DNA from: CAWGOF01 sp963824225 | GTDB lineage: Bacteria; Acidobacteriota; Polarisedimenticolia; Polarisedimenticolales; Polarisedimenticolaceae | Reading direction: 5' to 3' | DNA: 64,000 nt | Assembly (NCBI GenBank): GCA_963824225.1 | Contig: CAWGOF010000003.1 | Span: 1,550,001 to 1,614,000, forward strand | Shown here: positions 34,928 through 44,361 of the stretch, one piece after another | Layout: each line of letters opens with the position of its first letter | Position numbering within the stretch: the stretch's first letter is position 1 | Position numbers and translations under genes: made by a program | Notes under the pieces: model-generated | What the model saw: the letters and a program-made list of their open reading frames with translations, nothing else | Told to the model about the DNA's origin: nothing | Databases searched by the model: none

Positions 34928-36856
34928 CCCACTCTCCTCATCGACGGTCGAGTCCGTCTGTCGCCGCAACCACTCCGCAAGCTGTGCCGCCGCCCAGAGC
35001 TGCTCTCCGGCCGCAGGATCGCTCGATGCGCGGAACCGCTCGCGGGCCAGGTCGAGCTTCGCGCGGTCGACGTACGGCGCGAGCCGCTCGCGACCGTCGT
35101 CGAGCGATCGCTCGACCGCCCTCGCCCGTTGCCGCACCAGTCCCTCGAGAAACCGCGGCCCGAGGCGCTGCCAGCGTCCGCGGCGCCAGCGCACCTCGTC
35201 GGGCACGAGGCCCCGACACGCCTCGCGCACGATCCACTTCGTCCAGCCGTCGCGCACCTTGCAACCCCACGGCAGCGCCACGGCCAGCTCCACCACGCGC
35301 CGATCGAGAAACGGGTGCCGGGCCTCGATCGACGCGACGGCGGCGACGCGATCGTAGCGCTCGACGGCCACGGCGAGAAAGGGATGATCGATCTGCGATG
35401 CGTGGTATTCTCGCAGATTCGCCGGCCGTGGCGAGCCGCCCGCGCCCCACAGCGCGATCAAGCGCTCGCCGACCCGCGCGCGCCGAGCGAAATCCGGATC
35501 GAGGATCGTCTCGGAGAGCACGCACGCCACGCGTCGCCGCTCGATCGCCCGGCGCCCGACACGGCGGCCGGATTCCGGGGTCCAGGCGTGACGGGCCGCG
35601 CGGGCGAGCAGCCGCCCGCGGGTGGACCATGGACCGTAGCTCCCGGCGTAGAACGCGGCCAACGCTCCGGCCTCGCGCCACGCGCTCCGGATGTCTCCAC
35701 GGCGCAGGACGAGGCCGAGGAAGTCCGGCTCGAGCGACGCGACCGCGTCCCCGTCGACGCCGTCGAGAACCGCCGCGAGCCCGGCGCGCTGCGCGAGCAG
35801 ATAGACGAGGAGCGGCACGATCATCGTCGCGTCGAACGGCTCGTCGAGCCGACCGAGGAGCTCCGCGAGTGGCGCGTCGAGCCCCGGGAGATCGTCGAGG
35901 CCGATCCGGGCCGGCTCGAACCCCGGCTCGGCGAGGAGCGCCTCGATGGCCCGGGTCTCGGGACACGAGCCGTCTCCGAGCACGGCCGAGAACGTCGGTA
36001 GCGGCGTTGCGCCACGATCGAGCCGCGCACGGGCGCCGAACGCGGCGATCGCCGTCGAGTCGACGCCGCCGCTGAGCATCACGCCCGCGCCCGCGGATCC
36101 ATCGATCCGGCAGCGCACCGCCTCGGCGAACACCTCGCGGAACGCCTCGACGAACTCCTCGGGTGTCGCCTGGAGCGCGGGCGCGTCGGCCGGGCTCCAG
36201 TACCGCTCGAGCGTGATCCCGTTCGCGCCCGAGCCGAGCCGATGCGCCGCGGGCACACGGCGGATCTCGCGGTAGAACGTCGACGTGCGGTCCCGGGCCT
36301 CGAGCGGCGGCACGAGGTAGTCGGCGATCCGCCCATCGTCGAGCGTGAACGGCCCGTCGAGCGCGAGGAGCGCCCGCGCTTCGGACGCGACCCCGAGGAT
36401 TCCCGGCGCCACGTGGTGGTACAGCGTGCGCGTGCCGAAGGCATCCCGCGCCGCGAGCAAGCGCCTGCGCCGTCCGTCCCACACGACGAGGGCGAACTCG
36501 CCGACCAGACGCTCGAGGAACCGCTCGCCCCATGCCTCGTACGCACGCAGCGCGAGCTCGGCATCGCCGAGGCGCGCGCGCGCGACGTCGACACGGAGGA
36601 GCGGCGCCAGATCGCGCCGGTTGTCGATCCGGCCATCGAGAACGATGGCGATCGTCGTCGATGCCGCGAGACGAGCCGACGCGATCGACGCTCCGCGACC
36701 ACCGGCCGACGAGCAGACGCCGAGCCCGACCGGTCCGTCGCACCACAGCTCCTGGCCGCAACGACCTCGGTGGCGCAGGCGCCCGAGCATGCGGGCGAGG
36801 CTCCGTCGATCGACGGGCCGACCGTCGCGCGCGTGGATCGCGGCCAGCCCGCTCAC
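34781..36856 (-). CDS. Lasso cyclase (asparagine-synthetase-like), in frame with precursor
   Basis: From GTG 36856 the frame runs 691 residues. Residues 1-643 are an asparagine synthetase B-like protein: N-terminal amidotransferase-like domain (starting SGLAAIHARDG, lacking Cys2, so no glutaminase activity) and a C-terminal AMP-binding domain with the ATP-pyrophosphatase loop VMLSGGVDSTAIAAFG. Lasso C proteins adenylate the Glu/Asp side chain and close the ring. The ending AEWLRRQTDSTVDEESG then continues without stop into the 48-residue precursor. Either other frame would stop at once (TGA just before, or overlapping, the precursor ATG), so a one-base error is a real alternative. The start overlaps the B2 stop (GTGA). 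Confidence 0.82.
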   Translation of the reverse strand: MSGLAAIHARDGRPVDRRSLARMLGRLRHRGRCGQELWCDGPVGLGVCSSAGGRGASIASARLAASTTIAIVLDGRIDNRRDLAPLLRVDVARARLGDAELALRAYEAWGERFLERLVGEFALVVWDGRRRRLLAARDAFGTRTLYHHVAPGILGVASEARALLALDGPFTLDDGRIADYLVPPLEARDRTSTFYREIRRVPAAHRLGSGANGITLERYWSPADAPALQATPEEFVEAFREVFAEAVRCRIDGSAGAGVMLSGGVDSTAIAAFGARARLDRGATPLPTFSAVLGDGSCPETRAIEALLAEPGFEPARIGLDDLPGLDAPLAELLGRLDEPFDATMIVPLLVYLLAQRAGLAAVLDGVDGDAVASLEPDFLGLVLRRGDIRSAWREAGALAAFYAGSYGPWSTRGRLLARAARHAWTPESGRRVGRRAIERRRVACVLSETILDPDFARRARVGERLIALWGAGGSPRPANLREYHASQIDHPFLAVAVERYDRVAAVASIEARHPFLDRRVVELAVALPWGCKVRDGWTKWIVREACRGLVPDEVRWRRGRWQRLGPRFLEGLVRQRARAVERSLDDGRERLAPYVDRAKLDLARERFRASSDPAAGEQLWAAAQLAEWLRRQTDSTVDEESGMSEPKDGATETKKPYRAPKLTEYGELKDLTAGGSGSANEGSSGQRPRP

Positions 36857-37233
36857 GACCGCGTACCGAACTCGTGCTGGAACGCCGTGTAGCGCGCGAC
36901 GTTCTCCGCGTCGTCGCCGACCACGCGCCCGTCGATCTCGACCCAGGCGTGGGCCCGGAACGCGCCCCGGTCGAGCGCGGCTCCGACGCGCAGCCGCGCG
37001 TCGAAGCCGTGACGTCTCAGGAGCCATCGCAGGCACACGGCGCGAGCCAGGCAGCGCACGGGCACGGGGGCGCGAGCGACGGCCTGCTCGACGCGGCGGA
37101 CGAGCGCGGGGAGCGGCTCGGTCCGGCTTGCGCGGCGACCCGCGGGGATGCGGTCGAGCAGCGTCTCGACGCGTCCGAGGCCGAACGCCCGCAGCGCGAG
37201 CGCGATCGACAGGAGGAGCACGATGTCACGCAC
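36853..37233 (-). CDS. Lasso leader peptidase B2 (transglutaminase-like)
   Basis: A 126-residue cysteine peptidase of the lasso B2 class. After an N-terminal hydrophobic helix, the motif PVRCLARAVCLRWLLRRHG holds the catalytic Cys, FRAHAWVEIDG holds the catalytic His, and VVGDD supplies the Asp. It removes the leader after B1 presents the precursor. The GTG start overlaps the B1 stop by eight bases. Confidence 0.85.
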   Translation of the reverse strand: MRDIVLLLSIALALRAFGLGRVETLLDRIPAGRRASRTEPLPALVRRVEQAVARAPVPVRCLARAVCLRWLLRRHGFDARLRVGAALDRGAFRAHAWVEIDGRVVGDDAENVARYTAFQHEFGTRS

Positions 37234-37510
37234 GGCGGATCTCGATGAGACCGCGCTCGACGAGCGACGCCACGAGCGCCGCGACGTCGCGCCGCAGGGT
37301 GTCGGCCGCCACGTCGTACTCCCGTCCCAGGGTCTCCAGGGCCTCGTCGATCGTCGCCGTGGAGGTCAGGACGCGCCAGAAACGCGTCCCGACCTCGTCG
37401 AGGCCGAAGTACGTCTCGGTCGCCAGGTCGAGGAGCACGCCTTCGCCGTCGAGCTCCTGGAACAGCACGCGCTCGGGCACGACGACGCGCGAGTCGAACG
37501 ACGTCTCCAT
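37226..37510 (-). CDS. Lasso B1 protein (PqqD-like RRE domain)
   Basis: A 94-residue PqqD-like protein: METSFDSRVVVPERVLFQEL, then DLATETYFGLDEVGTRFW and a helical C-terminal half. This is the RiPP recognition element that binds the YxxPxLxxxG leader and hands the precursor to B2. The ATG at 37510 lies four bases after the nucleotidyltransferase stop. The longer frame (to 37813) is antisense noise within that gene. Confidence 0.85.
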   Translation of the reverse strand: METSFDSRVVVPERVLFQELDGEGVLLDLATETYFGLDEVGTRFWRVLTSTATIDEALETLGREYDVAADTLRRDVAALVASLVERGLIEIRRA

Positions 37511-37514
37511 CCCG

Positions 37515-38630
37515 TCAGACCCGGCCCGATCCGACGAGGGCGCGCACGTGCGTGAGACGTCCAGCGCCCGCGCCGTAGCGCGTGGCGAGCCACGCGCGAT
37601 CGGGCCACACGGCGCGGCGGACGAACCGCACCGCGTCCCGCGCACGGTCGGTACACAGGAACGGGAACGCGGGTCGTCTGTGCCAGACCCCGCGATCGCC
37701 GAGGATCGCCCGCGGCGAAGCGAGCCGCCCGAGCGCGATCCGCCGGCCTCGAGGCGGGCGGAGCCGTTCGAGCGCGGATGTCGCGCCCGGGACACCGATC
37801 GTCCGCTCGGCACGGTCGAGCGCGAGCCATACCGCGGTCGCGACGCGCCAGCGCACCGCCCGCTCGACCACGACGCGCCAGTCCGGCCTGCGGGATCGCG
37901 CGACGAGCGCGAGGTCGAGGAGCCCGCGCAGTGGAGCTTGCGCCACGTGGTTCGTGACCAGGTGGCACGCGAGGTGGATCACCTCGTCCTCGGCCGCGAG
38001 GCGCCGGGCCGCCCGGCCGGGCGCGACGGGAACCGCGCGCTGCCAGACGCTCGCCTCGTCGACGCTCGCCGTCCACCGGACCCAGTAGCCGCGGAACGCG
38101 GTCTCGTGCAGCTCGACGAGACCGGAGCGCCGGCCCGGCGGACGGAGCTGGACCTCCCCGGGCGACGGTCGAGCCACCTGACCGTAGCCCAGTCCACGCA
38201 GCGCGCTTTCGGCATCGACGATGCGCTCGCTCCCGATCCACAGATCGAGATCGGACATCGGACGGCGGCTCGGACCGCCGTACGCCGAGTGCGCGAGCGC
38301 CGCCCCTTTGAGCAGCACGACCGGGATCGCGGCCGCGGCGAGCGCAGCCTCGATCCGCTCGAGCGCATCGAAGTGCGCCCGGTTCGTCGCGGCGACCGAG
38401 AGCGCCGCCGGCCGGAGTCGCGCGGCGACGAGCGGGTCGAGCGATTCGCACGCGAAGTAGAACGGTGCCACGAGATCGTGTCGCCCGAGCCAGTCGGTGA
38501 GCGGCGACGTGACGCTGCGCGAGGGACGGAAGCTCGGCGATTCGCAGACAAGGGCGTCGGCGAGCGCACCGAGGAGCTGTCGTGCCTCGCGCTCGTCCCG
38601 CCACGGCTCAAGCGAACCCCGCGCCCGCAC
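37515..38630 (-). CDS. Nucleotidyltransferase-family protein of the lasso cluster
   Basis: A 371-residue protein with a nucleotidyltransferase core: LLKGAALAHSAYGG followed by PMSDLDLWI, which carries the metal-binding DxD, and later HETAFRGYWVRW. Proteins of this family accompany many proteobacterial and acidobacterial lasso clusters. A tailoring or precursor-modifying role is assumed but unproven. Start is GTG 38630. It is the first gene of the run B1, B2, C, A, kinase, all within a few bases of each other. Confidence 0.75.
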   Translation of the reverse strand: MRARGSLEPWRDEREARQLLGALADALVCESPSFRPSRSVTSPLTDWLGRHDLVAPFYFACESLDPLVAARLRPAALSVAATNRAHFDALERIEAALAAAAIPVVLLKGAALAHSAYGGPSRRPMSDLDLWIGSERIVDAESALRGLGYGQVARPSPGEVQLRPPGRRSGLVELHETAFRGYWVRWTASVDEASVWQRAVPVAPGRAARRLAAEDEVIHLACHLVTNHVAQAPLRGLLDLALVARSRRPDWRVVVERAVRWRVATAVWLALDRAERTIGVPGATSALERLRPPRGRRIALGRLASPRAILGDRGVWHRRPAFPFLCTDRARDAVRFVRRAVWPDRAWLATRYGAGAGRLTHVRALVGSGRV

Positions 38631-38693
38631 GCGCCGAGGCTAGAGCGTACGCGACCAACGGTCAAGCCACGGCGCGCCGCGGCGCGTCGTCGT

Positions 38694-40631
38694 CTAGCGC
38701 TCGGCCTCGCGCACGCGCGACAGGATCGCCTCGGCCATCCGCGGGTCGGAGCGGCGCACGATCTCGGCTCGCTCGCGCGCCGTAGCGAGGTCCCCACGCG
38801 AGATCGCGATCGCCGCGAGGAACGCGTGCGCTCGTGGCTCCTCGGGACGCGTCCTGAGCGTGTCGAGGAACGCGCGCTCCGCTTCGTCCGAGCGCCCGAG
38901 GTCCATCAGCGCCGCGCCGAGCTGGAGCCGCGTGTCGACGAGCGTCCGATCGAGCGCCACGGCACGCGCGTAGGCTTCGACCGCGGCTTCGGGCTGCCCC
39001 GTCCGCGCGAGCGCGAGGCCGAGATTCGCGTGTGCGGCGGCGAGATCCGGGGCGAGCGCGCAGGCTCGCTCGAGCGGCGCGATCGCCTCGGCCGGACGGC
39101 CGGCCTCGAGCAGCACGCCGCCGATGAGCGCATGCGTCTGAGCCCGCCGGGGCTCGAGGCGCGCGGCCTCGGCGAGCCGCGCGAGCGCTTCCTCGCGCCG
39201 GCCGACCCGGGCCAGGCAGTCGCCGAGCTGCTCCTGCGCGCGCGCCGAGAGCGGCCGCAGCCGCACCGCTTCCTCGGCGTGCGCGAGCCCCAGGGCGAGC
39301 TCGCCACGTCGCACGAGCTCCATCGACAGAGCGTAGTGGGCGACGTCGTTGTCGGTCGTCACGGCCAGAGCCCGCGTGAACAGCGCCTCGGTGTCGCGCC
39401 AGATACGGATCTGGCTCGCGGTCTGAAGGGCCAGGGTGGCGAGGACCGCCGCGCATCCGAGCGCGAGCACGCCGCGCGCCGCGCGCGAACGAGCCGCGGC
39501 GAGCCGGGCGCCCTCGGCGGCGACGGCAGCGAAGAGCCCGATCTGCGGCAGGTACGTATACCGGTCGGCCCGCGCCTGGACGCCGATCTGCACGAGGCCC
39601 AGCACCGGGACAAGGGCGATGAGGAACCACAGCCAGCCCGTGAGCAGCCACGGTCGCCGAGCCCGGGCGCGCCAGGCGACGGCGGTCGCGAGGAGGATGA
39701 GCCCGAACGCCCCAGCGATCGACAGCACGGACCAGCCGCGCTGTGGATACGGATAGAACGGGCCGAGCCCGACCGGGAACACGAGATCGCCGAGGTACGC
39801 CGCGAGCGACACGCAAGCGTTGCCCAGGCGCTGGGCCAGAGACAGCGCCTCGAGGCCGCTGAGCGTCCCCGCGCGGTGCTGCGCGACGAGCGTCAGCGCC
39901 GTTGTCGCCCCGGCGGCGACGAAGAGCGGGAGCTTCTCGACGACGAGCCGGGACCACGGCTCGCGCCGGGCGAGCGGCCAGGCGTCGAGCAAGAGGAACA
40001 GGACCGGCAGCGTGACGAGCATCGACTTGGCCGCGAGACCCAGGACCGCGAGCAGCGCGACGACGACGTATCGCCGGCCCGACGGGCGCTCGGCATAGCG
40101 CACGTAGGCCAGCACCGCGCCGAGACCGAGCGCCGCGCTCAGCACGTCCTTGCGCTCGGAGATCCACACCACCGACTCGACGCGCAGCGGATGGAGCGCG
40201 AACGCCGCGGCGGCGAATCCGGCGGCGATCGTGCTCGTGACGTCGGCCGCTCCGCGGGCGCGCGCGGCGAGGTCGCCGAAGAGGAAGAACGCCAGCACGG
40301 CGACGAGCGCGTGGAGCGCGATGCTCGTCGCATGGTGGAACCGCGCGTCGAGGCCGAACAGCTCGACGTCGAGCATGTGCGAGACCCACGTCAGGGGATG
40401 CCAGTTCCCGGCATGGCCCGGCTCGACCGCGTGGCCGAGACCCTCGACGGTCAGGCCCTCGCGCACGAACCGGTTGGCCGTGACGTAGTCCGGATCGTCG
40501 TACTGGAGAAACGGATAGCCGAGCGCCGGGAAGTAGACGGCGCACACGGCGAGCGACAGGAGGGCCGCGAGCCCCACGCTCAGCCGCGCGGCTTGCGCGT
40601 CCGGCCCCCGCTCCCGCGCGTCGGTCGACAC
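38694..40631 (-). CDS. Polytopic membrane protein with TPR tail (TMTC/GT-C-like)
   Basis: A 645-residue protein. The first 420 residues hold about ten membrane helices; after helix 1 the loop has YPFLQYDDPDYVTAN, an acidic GT-C-type motif, and WHPLTWVSHMLDVELFG. The C-terminal 220 residues are tetratricopeptide repeats. Related proteins transfer sugars from lipid carriers, but activity here is inferred only. It ends 64 bases upstream of the nucleotidyltransferase start and may or may not be in the same transcript. Confidence 0.75.
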   Translation of the reverse strand: MSTDARERGPDAQAARLSVGLAALLSLAVCAVYFPALGYPFLQYDDPDYVTANRFVREGLTVEGLGHAVEPGHAGNWHPLTWVSHMLDVELFGLDARFHHATSIALHALVAVLAFFLFGDLAARARGAADVTSTIAAGFAAAAFALHPLRVESVVWISERKDVLSAALGLGAVLAYVRYAERPSGRRYVVVALLAVLGLAAKSMLVTLPVLFLLLDAWPLARREPWSRLVVEKLPLFVAAGATTALTLVAQHRAGTLSGLEALSLAQRLGNACVSLAAYLGDLVFPVGLGPFYPYPQRGWSVLSIAGAFGLILLATAVAWRARARRPWLLTGWLWFLIALVPVLGLVQIGVQARADRYTYLPQIGLFAAVAAEGARLAAARSRAARGVLALGCAAVLATLALQTASQIRIWRDTEALFTRALAVTTDNDVAHYALSMELVRRGELALGLAHAEEAVRLRPLSARAQEQLGDCLARVGRREEALARLAEAARLEPRRAQTHALIGGVLLEAGRPAEAIAPLERACALAPDLAAAHANLGLALARTGQPEAAVEAYARAVALDRTLVDTRLQLGAALMDLGRSDEAERAFLDTLRTRPEEPRAHAFLAAIAISRGDLATARERAEIVRRSDPRMAEAILSRVREAER

Positions 40632-40685
40632 GACGCGGGATTATAGGCGCCTGGTGGTATCCTCGACCGCTTTTGCGGAGCCGCG

Positions 40686-42695
40686 ATGGAAGCGCAAGAC
40701 ACGAAGTCCCTTCCCGACAACGCGTACGAGCCGCTGAAGCCGGGCGAGGTCTACCGGCCGATCGTGCCCCCCTCGGCCCGCCTCCCCGAGGGCAGCGCGC
40801 GGTCGGTCCTGTGGGGCATCGCGCTGTGCGTCGTGTTCAGCATCGCCTCGGCGTACTCCGGGCTCAAGGTCGGCCAGGTGATGGAGGCCGCGATCCCGAT
40901 CTCGATCCTCACGATCGGCCTCGCGCGCGTCTACGCGCGGCGATCGACGATCCTCGAGAACGTGATCGTGACCGGCGTCGGCGGCGTATCGGGCTCGGTC
41001 GCCGCGGGCGCGATCTTCACGCTCCCCGCGCTCTACGCGCTCGAGCTCGCGCCGCATCCGCTGCAGACGACGTTCATCTGCCTGGCCGGTGGCTGCCTGG
41101 GCGTGCTGTTCCTGATCCCGCTCAGGCGCTACTTCGTGCGCGAGATGCACGGCCAGCTCCCGTACCCCGAGGCCACGGCGATCACCGAGGTCCTGGTCAC
41201 GGGCGAGAAGGGCGGCTCGCAGGCCAAGCTCCTGCTCCAGGCGACCGCGGTCGCCGGGGTCTACGACTTCCTGACCACCACGTTCTCCCTGTGGAACGAG
41301 TCGGTCAACCTGCGGTTCTTCGGCGTCGTGCGCACGCTGGCCGAGAAGGGTCGCGTCGCGTTCGGGTTCAGCGCCGAGGCGTTCATCCTCGGGCTGGGCT
41401 ACGTGATGGGCCTGCGGTCGTCGTTGATCCTGTGCGCCGGCGGCGTGCTGTCGAACTTCGTGCTCGTCCCGCTCGTGTTCATGGTCGGCCAGCACTTCCT
41501 CGGGCCGGTGTACCCCGGCACCGTGCCGATCCTCGAGATGAGCGAGGCGCAGATCTTCCGCGGCTACGTGCGGTTCATCGGCGTCGGCGCGATCGCGACC
41601 GCCGGGATCTTCGGCATCATCAAGTCGCTTCCGGTGCTGATCGGCTCGTTCTCGATCGCCCTTCGGGCGTTCAAGAAGGGCGAGGGCCACGTCGAGCTCG
41701 AGCGCACCGACCGCGACGTGTCGGTGATGACGATCCTGCTCGGCACGCTCGCCGGCGCGCTGGCGACCGCGGTGTTCTTCGGCACGCTGAGGCCCGGTTG
41801 GCTCGTGCTCCTCGTGGGGCTCGGCTTGACCCTTCTGTTCTCGTTCTTCTTCACCTCGGTCGCGGCGAACGCGATCGCCACGACCGCCCGCAATCCGGTG
41901 TCGGGCATGACGATGCTGACGATCATCATCTCGTCGGTCGTGCTGCTGAATTTCGGCCTCTCGGGCACGACCGGAATGTTCTTCGTCATGGCGATCGCCG
42001 GCATGGTGTGCACGGCGCTCTCGGTCTCGGGCCAGACGATCACCGACCTCAAGACCGGGTACTGGCTCGGCTCGACGCCCGCCGTGCAGGAGCGGCTGAA
42101 GTTCTACGGCGTGATCGCCGCGGCGATCGCCTGCGCGCTGACGATCGCCGTCCTGGCCAAGGGTTACCAGTTCGGCCAGGCGGTGCCCGGCGACCCGCGC
42201 GAAGTGCTCGCCGCCCCGCAAGCGTCGATCATGAAGGCGCTCGTCGAGGGGTTCATGAACCGCCAGCCCGTGGCGTGGGCGCTCTTCGGGACGGGAGCGG
42301 CGATCGCCGTCGCGCTCGAGATGCTCCAGGTTCCGGCGCTGACGTTCGCGCTCGGGATGTACCTACCGCTCGAGCTGAACACGCCGGCGCTCGTCGGCGG
42401 CTACCTGCACCACTTCGTCACCCGCAGGAGCACCCGAGTCGGAGGCGAGCGCGGCCGCACGATCCGCGAGCGCGGCGTCGTGATCGCATCGGGGCTGATG
42501 GCCGGCGGCGCCCTCGGCGGCGTCCTCGGCGCCGCGATCAAGATCGCCAACCCAGCCGTCGAAGAGGCGGTCAAGGTCGGCTGGTTCGACGTCGACTGGC
42601 TGTCGCAGGGCTCGGCGATCGTGCTGTTTACGGGGATTTGCGTTTATCTCTGGCTCGGGGCGAATCGATCGGCCGCAAACGACTCGACACGCTGA
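40686..42695 (+). CDS. OPT-family oligopeptide transporter
   Basis: A 669-residue transporter with about fifteen or sixteen hydrophobic helices. The OPT signature region (CVVFSIASAYSGLKVGQVME, then HGQLPYPEATAITEVL) and a later TGYWLGSTPAVQERLKFYG segment fit bacterial OPT proteins. These import peptides or peptide-like metal chelates using the proton gradient. ATG at 40686. It diverges from the TPR membrane gene with a 54-base gap. Confidence 0.85.
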   Translation: MEAQDTKSLPDNAYEPLKPGEVYRPIVPPSARLPEGSARSVLWGIALCVVFSIASAYSGLKVGQVMEAAIPISILTIGLARVYARRSTILENVIVTGVGGVSGSVAAGAIFTLPALYALELAPHPLQTTFICLAGGCLGVLFLIPLRRYFVREMHGQLPYPEATAITEVLVTGEKGGSQAKLLLQATAVAGVYDFLTTTFSLWNESVNLRFFGVVRTLAEKGRVAFGFSAEAFILGLGYVMGLRSSLILCAGGVLSNFVLVPLVFMVGQHFLGPVYPGTVPILEMSEAQIFRGYVRFIGVGAIATAGIFGIIKSLPVLIGSFSIALRAFKKGEGHVELERTDRDVSVMTILLGTLAGALATAVFFGTLRPGWLVLLVGLGLTLLFSFFFTSVAANAIATTARNPVSGMTMLTIIISSVVLLNFGLSGTTGMFFVMAIAGMVCTALSVSGQTITDLKTGYWLGSTPAVQERLKFYGVIAAAIACALTIAVLAKGYQFGQAVPGDPREVLAAPQASIMKALVEGFMNRQPVAWALFGTGAAIAVALEMLQVPALTFALGMYLPLELNTPALVGGYLHHFVTRRSTRVGGERGRTIRERGVVIASGLMAGGALGGVLGAAIKIANPAVEEAVKVGWFDVDWLSQGSAIVLFTGICVYLWLGANRSAANDSTR

Positions 42696-42760
42696 CAAAC
42701 TCGTTCCTCGCGGACTCCCTACTCTGTGTTGGCCTCTGAAAGGAAATAGGGAGATCTACG

Positions 42761-43215
42761 ATGGAATCCTTCTTGCGTTCTCGACCTCGCTTCTTCTGAC
42801 CGCGTTCACGGCCCAGGCGGCCAAGCCGCTTCCGTCCCCCCAGCCGGCACCGCCGCCCGACCTGACGATCAGCGCGTATTCGATCGTCTCCCCGGCCGTG
42901 GTCCACTGCGGACCGATGCAGATGATCACCTTCAGCGTGACAGAGACGAACCTCGGGGCAGGACCATCCGGGCCCTACTTCACGGCTTATTCCTCCAATG
43001 GCGTGGGGTTTTGCTTCCCGTCGCGGCCTGGCCTCGCCGGCGGAGCGTCCGCGACGTTCACAGACGTTTGCACGCTGAACAACGGTCCGTGCTGCTCTCC
43101 AGGGGCCTGGACGATCCCGTTCTTCGCATTCGTAGACACGGCGAGTGCCATAGTCGAGACCAAAGAGGCGAACAACCAGAGCCAGACGATCGTCCAACCT
43201 GCGCAGTGCCCCTGA
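42761..43215 (+). CDS. Secreted CARDB-like protein with frameshift just after the start codon
   Basis: GGGAG at 42749 precedes ATG 42761, but that frame stops after 12 codons. Shifting one base gives ILLAFSTSLLLTAFTAQAAK, a complete signal peptide, followed by a CARDB-type domain: TFSVTETNLGAGPSGPYF, paired cysteines, and ETKEANNQSQTIV at the end, which is the usual CARDB ending. One added A in the short A run (ATGGAA to ATGGAAA) would restore one open frame. CARDB domains are extracellular adhesion-type beta-sandwiches. Confidence 0.65.
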
Positions 43216-43266
43216 GTCCCGAGGCGCCCCAGTCGAGCGTCAGATCCCACCGAGCGGCCTCGTCCC

Positions 43267-44079
43267 CTACTGCATCTCGAAGCAGCTCTCGACGGCGGTC
43301 TGGTTCCCCGTAGCCGTGCGGGCGATGATCTCGAACTTGAACACCTCGCCGAGGGCGGTGAAGTCCTCGGGTAGCTCGAACTCGGTCACGTTCGGCGGAA
43401 GGTCGACACTGAACAGCGGGAATTCGTCCTCCTCGTCCTCCACGACCAGCTGGTACTGGACGATCTCGACCGAGCCCGCATCGCCGATGGTGGGATGGGA
43501 CTGCGTCACCGCCTCCCAGCGGATGGTGACGGGCGCTATCACCGAGGGCAGCGGGACGGCGTCGCAATTCGCGGCCGACGCCTGACCGTTCACCCTCACG
43601 CCGCCCGGGGGCGCGGCCAGCACGTGGCTCAGCTCGACGACGCTCTCGAGCTCATCGCCCTCGGTCGTCACACCGCTGATCTCCCAGTCCCCCGCCGGGA
43701 AGCGCTCGAAGAACTCGGCGAGCGTCAGCTCGTCGGGAAAGCTCGGCTCGTCGCTCTCGAAGAACAGCTCGGTCAGGCCATGGCGGCGCAGCGAGCCTTT
43801 GCTCGTGATCCTGAGCTGCTCGCGCTCGTCCGGGCTCTCGATCTCGAGCTGCGACCACGCGTCGCCGTCGACGAACCCGTGGATGCCGAGGTCGCCGTCC
43901 GTGTCGTTCAGCTCGAGGAAGATCCGCGCCTCGTCGAACGGCTCCTCGTCGCCGTCGTTGGCTTGCTCTTCGTCGTAGCGGTCCTGATGGCGGTCGAGAC
44001 GACGGTCGTCCGAGATCACGGGCAGGGAGACCGCGAGGGCCAGGGTGATGACGGAAAACGCGAGCAAGCGTCGGTTCAT
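43267..44079 (-). CDS. Secreted acidic protein with fibronectin-III-like domain
   Basis: A 270-residue exported protein (MNRRLLAFSVITLALAVSL). The mature part is strongly acidic and its C-terminal part (PVTIRWEAVTQSH, then FKFEIIARTATGNQTA) resembles a fibronectin type III domain. It may bind surface polymers or metals. It converges with the CARDB-like gene, with 51 bases between stops. Confidence 0.6.
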   Translation of the reverse strand: MNRRLLAFSVITLALAVSLPVISDDRRLDRHQDRYDEEQANDGDEEPFDEARIFLELNDTDGDLGIHGFVDGDAWSQLEIESPDEREQLRITSKGSLRRHGLTELFFESDEPSFPDELTLAEFFERFPAGDWEISGVTTEGDELESVVELSHVLAAPPGGVRVNGQASAANCDAVPLPSVIAPVTIRWEAVTQSHPTIGDAGSVEIVQYQLVVEDEEDEFPLFSVDLPPNVTEFELPEDFTALGEVFKFEIIARTATGNQTAVESCFEMQ

Positions 44080-44361
44080 CGTCGTTCTCCTTTTTTTGCC
44101 GAGATGGGTGTACCCGTTGGAGGGTCCGCGGCATGGAATTCCTCCGCTGCTGGGTAACGCCCACGCCCCCTGGCCGGGCAAGGATCGCCGGGAAGTCCGG
44201 GGGCGCAATCAGAGCGAAAGTAGATCGCGTGGGGAGCCGCGCGAGGTCTCACCCGTGGGACGCTTTTCTAGCGCGCTTTTGGATCGCGAAGCGGACGTCG
44301 GGGCGGCGAGACCAGCGTCGATGCCCTTGGCCTTGAACGCTACGTCAGATGGTTTTCGCGC

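Noticed and set aside
36345..40646. 1433-codon plus-strand open frame
   Set aside because: Antisense to the lasso cluster and TPR membrane gene; composition is that of a GC-rich shadow frame.
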